Assembly: GCA_023411445.1 (NCBI GenBank) | Contig: JAEYOT010000023.1 | Location: 1 to 5,092 of the forward strand | Direction of reading: 5' to 3' | Source of the DNA: Pseudomonadota bacterium | Lineage (GTDB): Bacteria > Myxococcota_A > Polyangia > Polyangiales > Polyangiaceae | Length of the DNA stretch: 5,092 nt | In this document: positions 1 to 4,076 of the stretch, piece by piece | Layout: each line of letters opens with the position of its first letter | Position numbering within the stretch: the first letter of the stretch is position 1 | The notes under the pieces: model-generated | The model's database searches: none | What the model saw: only the letters and a program-made list of their open reading frames with translations | What the model was told of the DNA's origin: nothing | Position numbers and translations under genes: made by a program

Positions 1-99
1 CAGTGCCTCGGCGCCGCACGCGCGCTGCCACTCGGCGTGCGCGCGCAGCGCCTCCGTGAGAAAGCGAAGCTCGGCCGCCGGATCGAGCTCGCTCGTCAT
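1..99 (-). CDS. Partial N-terminus, possible uracil-DNA glycosylase (family 4-like)
   Basis: The first 33 codons of a minus-strand gene are present and the rest lies beyond the left edge. The ATG at 99-97 follows the trxB stop codon by only 3 nt, so the two genes are probably co-transcribed and translationally coupled. There is no clear Shine-Dalgarno sequence of its own. The visible residues begin MTSELDPAAELRFLTEALRA and continue into HAEWQRACGAEAL. This charged amphipathic helix, with a (H)xEWQRxxGAxxL pattern, resembles from memory the N-terminal helix found ahead of the Fe-S uracil-DNA glycosylase domain in delta-proteobacterial and myxobacterial family 4 enzymes. Those enzymes excise uracil from DNA in base-excision repair. 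None of the catalytic or cysteine motifs is in the window, so the identity is tentative. That a protein-coding start lies here is much more secure than its name. Confidence 0.5.
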   Translation of the reverse strand, partial: MTSELDPAAELRFLTEALRAHAEWQRACGAEAL

Positions 100-102
100 G
101 AG

Positions 103-1065
103 CTAATGGTGAGCCGCCAGGAACCGCTCCGCGTCCAGCGCGGCCATGCAGCCCGTGCCGGCAGCCGTCACGGCTTGGCGGTAGGTGAAGTCAGCCACGT
201 CACCGGCCGCGAAGACACCGGGGATGTTGGTCCGCGTCGTACCCGGCTCCACCTTGAGGTAGCCGTTCGGGTGCATTTCCAGCTGGCCCTTGAACAGGTC
301 CGTCATGGGCGTGTGGCCGATGGCGACGAACAAGGCGCCTACATCCAGCGTCTTCGTGTCGCCGCTCTTCAGGTCTTTCACCTTCAAGCCGGTGACCTTG
401 TCCTGCGAGACATCCAGCACCTCGCTCACGACGTGTGAGCGCAGTACCGTGATCTTCGGGTTCTCCATCACGCGCTTTTCCATGGCTTTGGAGGCGCGGA
501 ACTCGTCGCGACGGTGCAGCAAGGTGACGGATTTGCAGAGGCCGGCCAAGTAGCTCGCCTCTTCCATCGCGGTGTCCCCACCGCCGACCACGGCGACGTC
601 CTCGCCGCGGAAGAGCGCACCGTCGCAAACCGCGCAAGCGCTGACACCCTTGTTCTTGAGCACGTGCTCGCTCTCCAAGCCGAGGTAGTTGGCGCGGGCG
701 CCCGTGGCGATGATGACCGTCTCTGCGAGGTGGAGCACGTTCTCGTCCTCGCCCACCCAGACCTTGAACGGCCGCTGCGAGAAGTCCACCTTCTGCACGT
801 CCGCGGTGATGATCTCGGTGCCCTGATTCTCCGCCTGCTGGCGGAATCGCATCATCAGCTCCTGACCGTGCACGGCGGTCGGAAAACCGGGGAAGTTCTC
901 GACGTCACTCGTGAACATCAGCTGACCACCAGGGATGAGCCCGCCTGCGTTGAATCCTTCCACGCACAGCGGCTTGAGGTTGGCGCGCGCTGCGTAGATG
1001 GCCGCCGTGAGGCCGGCAGGCCCGGAGCCGATGATGAGGACTTTGTGCAGACGAGGTTCGGACAT
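103..1065 (-). CDS. trxB: Thioredoxin reductase (NADPH), low-Mr flavoprotein type
   Basis: A cytoplasmic FAD enzyme that passes electrons from NADPH to thioredoxin, which keeps protein thiols reduced. The 320-residue product has the family's usual length and all its motifs in order: the FAD-binding GSGPAG (13-18), the GGQL/DVENFPGF block (46-61), the redox-active CAVC (Cys144 and Cys147) followed by DG, the NADPH-binding GGGDTAMEEA (161-170), HRRDEFRAS (184-192), the second FAD motif GVFAAGDV (283-290), and the C-terminal RQAVTAAGTGCMAALDAERF. I chose the ATG at 1065 because the protein then starts seven residues before the first beta strand. The in-frame ATG at 1107 would add 14 residues not typical of the family. 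A 95-nt gap separates it from the sensor gene upstream, so it may have its own promoter. The downstream partial gene starts 3 nt after its TAG stop. No thioredoxin gene is visible in the window. Confidence 0.97.
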   Translation of the reverse strand: MSEPRLHKVLIIGSGPAGLTAAIYAARANLKPLCVEGFNAGGLIPGGQLMFTSDVENFPGFPTAVHGQELMMRFRQQAENQGTEIITADVQKVDFSQRPFKVWVGEDENVLHLAETVIIATGARANYLGLESEHVLKNKGVSACAVCDGALFRGEDVAVVGGGDTAMEEASYLAGLCKSVTLLHRRDEFRASKAMEKRVMENPKITVLRSHVVSEVLDVSQDKVTGLKVKDLKSGDTKTLDVGALFVAIGHTPMTDLFKGQLEMHPNGYLKVEPGTTRTNIPGVFAAGDVADFTYRQAVTAAGTGCMAALDAERFLAAHH

Positions 1066-1160
1066 GGCTTGGCGCTGGAACGTCCCAGAACCCCGAAGTG
1101 GGGTCAAGGGGGCGTCCCAGCAGCAAACCTAGCGCCGGGAGGTCCCGAGCGGGAGCGCCC
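1066..1160 (-). promoter_or_regulatory. trxB upstream region with repeated CTGGGACG boxes and a weak promoter
   Basis: This 95-nt gap lies between the sensor stop codon and the trxB ATG. Read on the minus strand it holds CTGGGACG twice (1120-1113 and 1088-1081), 32 bp apart, about three helical turns. The second copy is half of an imperfect palindrome, CTGGGACGTTCCAG (1088-1075), with 12 of 14 positions self-complementary. Between the boxes is a TTGACC -35-like element (1107-1102). At 17 nt spacing the -10 position is GACGTT, a poor match that overlaps the palindrome. A 5-bp hairpin (ACCCC/GGGGT, 1090-1104) sits in the spacer. Binding of a regulator of trxB here is inference. The -10 is weak, so an activator-dependent or alternative-sigma promoter, or no promoter at all, are all possible. 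I see no clear Shine-Dalgarno sequence before trxB. Confidence 0.3.
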
Positions 1161-2810
1161 TCAGTCCTTGAGCGGAGAGGCTTTGAGCGCTGCCTTTCCG
1201 TCCTTGACGTACACACTGAACTTGACGCGCCGAGCGCCGTGTCGGGTTATCAGCGTGTCTCGGTTCTTCTTGAGCGTGGCCTCGAACTTCTCGTACGTGA
1301 AGCCGTCGGTGCTCTCGCCGCACTGCTGCTTGAGCGCCACGAACTCCTGGTACACCCCGCGCCACTCCGCGACCTCGGCGCTCTCACCCCCGTAGCTGGC
1401 CGGCACGGGCTGTCCGCTGGACGGGACATCGGAGGCGGCTTCCATGGTCGAGTCCAGATTGAGCGCGCCGGCTCGGGCCGGCGGCTTGGGCAGGCGCGGG
1501 TTGCCCGGCGCTGTGGGCAGGCTCTTGGGCGTCGAGATCGGGGCCGTGATCGGGCCGGAACCGACGCCGGACGGGACCGGTAGCTGGTCACCCGGGAAGC
1601 TGAAGGCGCTCATCTGCGGCTCCGCCGGTAGATCGCCGAGCACCTCCTTCAAGTCTGCCGGGCCGCGACGCGGGCCGCCACCCTTGGCTAGGATCTTGTC
1701 GACGCCGTCGTTGAGATCCGAGGCAATCTGGCGGAACACGCCACGGAAGCGGCTGGGCTGCAGCTGGTCGATCTCGCCCTTGGCCAAGCGCTGCACCTCC
1801 TTTCGGAAGTTGTGGATCGGCCGTGTGTGCTCGAGCACGCTGAAGACGATGCCGATCAGCGCTGCGCCGAGCGCGATCGCTACCGCCAGAGCGACGTTCG
1901 CGTTGGCTTTGTCCTGGTCGTCCGCCTTCTCGGAGAAGCCGAACGGGCCGTCCACCGCCTTGGGCTCGCGCGCGACGGCGTAGCCTGCACCGAGCTTCCA
2001 CGCCTCGCCCGGCAAGCGGGAGTACTGCACGCCGATCATGCCGGCAATGGTGCGCACCTTGCTGCGGCCCTTGGTCTGGTACTCCTCGTCGCCCTCCAGG
2101 GAGGCAAAATCGCTGACGATCTGGTCGAGCTGCGCGGACGGGAACGTCTCGGGAGCGCCCGAGGAGACACGCGCCCCCGCCGTGTAGAAGGCGATGGCCG
2201 CTCCCGTACGGGCCGAGAGCTCGCGCGCGAAGCGATCGTCCAAGATGCGCGCGCCGATGATAGCGCCCGCGGGCAGCTGCGACGTATCGAGCTCTACCGG
2301 GCGGGCGACCACGCGGTAGATGCGATCCAGCACCAGGGTGTCGTCACGGATGTAGCCGCGCAGCGCGTCGGCCACCACCGGGTAGCCACCCAGCTCGAAA
2401 TTGGCGTTACCGGACGCCTGCTCGTAGCCCAGGTGGGCGACGACGCGTCCGTGCTGATCGACCGCGAACACGGCGTCGAACGCCTGCTCCGCGGGGATGG
2501 ATGCGTTCACCTTCTTCAAGGCGGCCAGCACCTTGGTGCGCGCGTCGTCCGGCACCTTCTGCTCGTTCTCGCTCGACTTGGCGAGCGAGCGGGCGATCTC
2601 AGCGTCGATGCCGAACGAGATCAGCTGCGCCGAGCGCTGCCGCGCGTCGTTGGCGAGGTACCAAGTGACGACCTGGCTATCGGACGAGAGCGCCTCCCCC
2701 ATCGCGCGGGCACCAGCGCGGTTGTACATGCTGGTCGCCAGGAACAAGAGGAAGGTGGCGACGCCGATCAGCAGCCCCAAAAACACGTACCAGAAGCGTG
2801 ATGCGAGCAT
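1161..2810 (-). CDS. Membrane sensor: Cache-like periplasmic domain, HAMP-like segment, MXAN_5187-type C-terminal domain
   Basis: A 549-residue inner-membrane protein. Visible parts in order: a transmembrane helix at about 7-27; a periplasmic region of about 275 residues (29-303) with Cache/PDC-like elements, including FDAVFAVDQHGRVVAH (111-126) and RIYRVVARPVE (163-173) leading into GAIIGARI; a second helix at about 304-325; a HAMP-like segment (326-375) with the expected Pro331 and a KGEID block (344-348); a Pro/Gly/Ser-rich linker (about 376-478); and a compact C-terminal domain (about 479-549) with TYEKFEATLKKNRDTL and VKFSVYVKDGKAALKASPLK. From memory, that last domain matches a myxobacterial family named after MXAN_5187. 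There is no histidine kinase, GGDEF/EAL or methyl-accepting domain, so the C-terminal domain is probably the output or partner-binding part. The ATG follows the cupredoxin-like gene's TAA by 3 nt, and AAGGA lies 13 nt upstream, rather far for a ribosome site. The ligand is unknown. Confidence 0.85.
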   Translation of the reverse strand: MLASRFWYVFLGLLIGVATFLLFLATSMYNRAGARAMGEALSSDSQVVTWYLANDARQRSAQLISFGIDAEIARSLAKSSENEQKVPDDARTKVLAALKKVNASIPAEQAFDAVFAVDQHGRVVAHLGYEQASGNANFELGGYPVVADALRGYIRDDTLVLDRIYRVVARPVELDTSQLPAGAIIGARILDDRFARELSARTGAAIAFYTAGARVSSGAPETFPSAQLDQIVSDFASLEGDEEYQTKGRSKVRTIAGMIGVQYSRLPGEAWKLGAGYAVAREPKAVDGPFGFSEKADDQDKANANVALAVAIALGAALIGIVFSVLEHTRPIHNFRKEVQRLAKGEIDQLQPSRFRGVFRQIASDLNDGVDKILAKGGGPRRGPADLKEVLGDLPAEPQMSAFSFPGDQLPVPSGVGSGPITAPISTPKSLPTAPGNPRLPKPPARAGALNLDSTMEAASDVPSSGQPVPASYGGESAEVAEWRGVYQEFVALKQQCGESTDGFTYEKFEATLKKNRDTLITRHGARRVKFSVYVKDGKAALKASPLKD

Positions 2811-2813
2811 GGC

Positions 2814-3602
2814 TTACTTGGCGTCCTTGGCTGCTTTGGCGGCCTTCTCTTCGCTGGCTTTCTCTTCGGCTTCAGCGGTCTTCTGATCCATCACCTTGAT
2901 CGCGGCGCGGATGTCCACGTCCGCTGCGTCCACCTTGACGGGCACCGCTGGCCCCACCTTCTTGCCGGCGAAGAAGGCTTGCAGCGTGTATTCGCCGGCG
3001 GCCGGCACGTTGACCGCGAACTCCCCCTTCATCGACGGGTAGGTGATGCTGGCGACGTTTGGCTCTGCCACCACCCACATGCGCAAGCTCGGCGCTGCCT
3101 CGTCGCGGATCTCGTAGACGCCCGGCGCGGAGGGCGTCCACTCCCGCTGGGCCCCGTGAGCCTGATCGGCGGCCATGAACGTCTTCACGCCCACGCCGTA
3201 CAGGCGGTGCTTGAACGGGTCCGTATTTTGGAAGGTGAGCCTGGTGCCCGGTGGGACGACGATGGTGACCGGCGTGGTGCGCCCGCCGCCCACGCGCACG
3301 AGGACGGGCGGCTGTGCCTTCTGGGCGCTGGGGGCGAGCAGCGCCACGCACAGCTCCTTGGGGATGTGCGGGAAGGGCCGGCGGAATTCGGCGCGCACGG
3401 TCGGCACGGCCTCGCGGAACGAGTAGCCGTGGTTGGTCGGATCTTTGGCCTCGTTCCAGACCGGGTTGCGCAGGAAGCGGTAACCGTCGAGGCGGCCTCT
3501 CACGTGAGCAGCGTCAGCGCTCAGCGTAGCTCCCAGCAAGGCGAGCGCAGAAAGACCAAGTCCGATGCTCCAACGCCACGAACGACTCCGAATCGTGCTC
3601 AT
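2814..3602 (-). CDS. Secreted cupredoxin-like protein lacking canonical copper ligands
   Basis: A 262-residue exported protein. A signal peptide (about 1-31: Arg-rich start, hydrophobic LGLSALALLGATL, then SADAA) directs it to the periplasm. Residues about 110-178 resemble plastocyanin/azurin-like beta-barrels: VTIVVPPGTRLTFQNTDPFK with His132, then SAPGVYEIRDEAAPSLRMWVV. In copper-binding relatives the last stretch reads roughly IRCDxHPWMRxW. Here the Cys, His and Met positions are Asp167, Ala170 and Leu173, so a type 1 copper site seems lost. Residues about 180-226 (EFAVNVPAAGEYTLQAFF) look like a carboxypeptidase-regulatory-like beta domain, often seen after such cupredoxins. The tail (about 235-262) is a Lys/Ala/Glu-rich charged helix. 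The ATG at 3602 was chosen because it places the signal peptide at the N-terminus; in-frame GTG 3623 and ATG 3716 are upstream alternatives. It is followed 3 nt later by the sensor gene and may be its periplasmic partner (inference). Confidence 0.8.
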   Translation of the reverse strand: MSTIRSRSWRWSIGLGLSALALLGATLSADAAHVRGRLDGYRFLRNPVWNEAKDPTNHGYSFREAVPTVRAEFRRPFPHIPKELCVALLAPSAQKAQPPVLVRVGGGRTTPVTIVVPPGTRLTFQNTDPFKHRLYGVGVKTFMAADQAHGAQREWTPSAPGVYEIRDEAAPSLRMWVVAEPNVASITYPSMKGEFAVNVPAAGEYTLQAFFAGKKVGPAVPVKVDAADVDIRAAIKVMDQKTAEAEEKASEEKAAKAAKDAK

Positions 3603-3604
3603 TG

Positions 3605-3615
3605 CCGTGGCACGG
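3605..3615 (-). promoter_or_regulatory. Palindrome over the expected ribosome site of the cupredoxin-like gene
   Basis: CCGTGGCACGG is a perfect 5-bp inverted repeat with one central base, ending 2 nt before the ATG. It occupies the position where a Shine-Dalgarno sequence should be, and no purine-rich site is visible. In RNA, with a one-base spacer, it could not form a normal hairpin without opening pairs. It may be a DNA site, a dimerisation element, or chance in GC-rich sequence. Together with the missing ribosome site it leaves the exact start codon less certain. Confidence 0.25.
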
Positions 3616-3720
3616 TAATCCACGCGCCGCTGCAACGGAAGCGTTTCGGTCGCGCTACCTCTCGCTGCGAAGAGCCCATCCTGAAGGACCGGACCGCTGG
3701 CCTGCTCCACCGACAAAGGC

Positions 3721-3751
3721 GAACGGGCCAGCGAGAACCGCCAGCCCGTTC
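3721..3751 (-). terminator. Terminator-like stem-loop after the 6S-like RNA
   Basis: On the minus strand GAACGGGC (3751-3744) pairs perfectly with GCCCGTTC (3728-3721). A further 3-bp GCG/CGC stem sits inside, and the loop is 5 nt. The stem is followed by GCCTTTGTC, so the U-run is only three long (3717-3715), short for an intrinsic terminator. It lies 3 nt beyond the predicted 3' end of the structured RNA and 119 nt before the cupredoxin ATG. It is likely a partial terminator that defines the RNA's 3' end and allows some read-through into the downstream genes. On the plus strand there is no T-run, so it is not a terminator in that direction. Confidence 0.5.
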
Positions 3752-3753
3752 AA

Positions 3754-3951
3754 GGCAACTTACCGCTTGGGCCGCGAAGTCATGGCTGTAGTCCGAACCC
3801 CTAGCGTAGCTAGGTGGGAGACTCTTCCTTCCCCGGCTTCTGGCTTCCCGGTGAGAAAATCCGGGCCTGCTCTCCACCAGGGACTCATCTCCCGGTTCGT
3901 TTACTATCAGGGATTCGTTACTACGGACTCGCGCACCCCGCAGAGGGAGCC
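3754..3951 (-). ncRNA. ssrS: Candidate 6S RNA, about 198 nt
   Basis: The RNA expected from the promoter at 3987-3959 folds into a single interrupted rod. The closing stem pairs GGC 3951-3949 with GCC 3756-3754, CTGC 3943-3940 with GCGG 3766-3763, GGG 3938-3936 with CCC 3771-3769, CGCGAGTC 3933-3926 with GACTTCGCG 3781-3773 (one bulge), GTAGT 3924-3920 with ACTAC 3792-3788, and GAATCC 3916-3911 with GGGTTC 3800-3795 (one G-U). A central bubble follows, with a hairpin CTAGC/GCTAG (3813-3801) on its 3' side. The terminal arm begins GGGAGA 3893-3888 with TCTCCC 3821-3816 and ends in CCCGG 3865-3861 with CCGGG 3851-3847 and a 9-nt loop. This closing stem, bubble with 3' hairpin, and terminal arm is the 6S layout, at the usual 180-200 nt. 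The block GGGTTCGGACTACAGCC resembles, from memory, GGGTTCAAGGGTTACAGCC of E. coli 6S, and CCGGGAAGCC resembles CCGAGAAGCC. 6S RNA binds sigma70-RNA polymerase as a promoter mimic in stationary phase. The ends are predicted, not mapped. Confidence 0.6.
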
Positions 3952-3958
3952 GAAGAAG

Positions 3959-3987
3959 ATCTTATGGATGCGCTTCGACTCCGTCAA
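3959..3987 (-). promoter_or_regulatory. Sigma70-type promoter for the 6S-like RNA and possibly the downstream genes
   Basis: On the minus strand TTGACG (3987-3982, five of six consensus bases) is followed after exactly 17 nt by TAAGAT (3964-3959, four of six). This is the best promoter match I found in the window. A start 7-8 nt downstream falls at about 3952-3951, which is where the predicted RNA stem begins with GGC. If transcription passes the stem-loop at 3751-3721, it would also serve the cupredoxin-like and sensor genes, with a leader of about 350 nt. Confidence 0.6.
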
Positions 3988-4010
3988 CGCCCCCCGAGTC
4001 GAATGCGCGT
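3968..4010. promoter_or_regulatory. Inverted repeat (operator candidate) straddling the -35 box
   Basis: The core arms TTCGACTC (3974-3981) and GAGTCGAA (3996-4003) are perfectly complementary. Beyond a one-base bulge at 4004 the pairing continues with GCGC/GCGC and an A-T/T-G pair, giving about 14 bp. The core half-sites are 22 bp apart centre to centre, about two helical turns, as expected for a dimeric regulator. One arm lies in the -35/-10 spacer of the minus-strand promoter, the -35 hexamer lies between the arms, and the other arm lies upstream of it and 56 nt before the plus-strand gene. A regulator bound here could control both directions (inference). It could instead act as an RNA hairpin in a plus-strand leader. 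Confidence 0.5.
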
Positions 4011-4060
4011 GTGATTGACCTGCCGAAAACTGGGCCAAACTCACGAACTTTCGCACTTTG

Positions 4061-4076
4061 GCGGCATGATCGCCGC
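4061..4076 (+). promoter_or_regulatory. Small hairpin with the start codon in its loop
   Basis: GCGGC (4061-4065) pairs perfectly with GCCGC (4072-4076), leaving ATGATC as a six-base loop. The chosen ATG would sit in the loop and the GGCGG ribosome-site candidate in the 5' arm. This could modulate initiation, or it may be chance given the GC content. If translation starts at ATG 4084 instead, the hairpin lies in the leader. Confidence 0.2.

Larger units (their letters stand above)
3603..4065. other. 463-bp divergent intergenic region
   Basis: This stretch separates the minus-strand cluster from the plus-strand gene. I find no convincing protein-coding frame in it: the open frames present have unbiased third codon positions and no recognisable product. 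It holds, from right to left, the inverted repeat and promoter, the 6S-like RNA, its terminator-like stem-loop, and a leader of about 118 nt in which no second clear promoter is visible. For the plus-strand gene I found only a weak TTGACC (4015-4020) without a good -10, so its promoter remains unidentified. Confidence 0.7.

Noticed and set aside
1066..1107. Upstream in-frame ATG at 1107 for trxB
   Set aside because: It adds 14 residues that are not typical of the family. The start at 1065 places the FAD motif at the usual distance from the N-terminus.
1143..1154. Terminator after the sensor gene (TCCCG/CGGGA stem)
   Set aside because: Only 5 bp with a 2-nt loop and no U-run; it cannot be called a terminator.
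1812..2801. Plus-strand open frame of 329 codons antisense to the sensor gene
   Set aside because: It is the antisense shadow of a gene with clear TM helices, HAMP-like segment and C-terminal domain. Its own product shows no domain.
3603..3716. Upstream in-frame ATG at 3716 for the cupredoxin-like gene
   Set aside because: It would place 38 polar residues before the signal peptide and read through the leader.
3599..3877. Minus-strand open frame of 92 codons in the leader
   Set aside because: No codon bias, no ribosome site and no family resemblance. It overlaps the structured RNA and terminator-like stem.
3754..3951. Riboswitch (cobalamin, c-di-GMP, glycine, TPP), tRNA, tmRNA, RNase P or SRP RNA
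   Set aside because: I looked for the conserved cores of these classes and did not find them: no B12 box, no tRNA T-loop with matching acceptor stem, no SRP GGAAG core in the right setting. The end-to-end rod with a bubble fits 6S better.
4015..4043. Plus-strand promoter from TTGACC at 4015-4020
   Set aside because: No -10 element with more than three matches lies at 15-19 nt spacing, so the hexamer alone is not enough.
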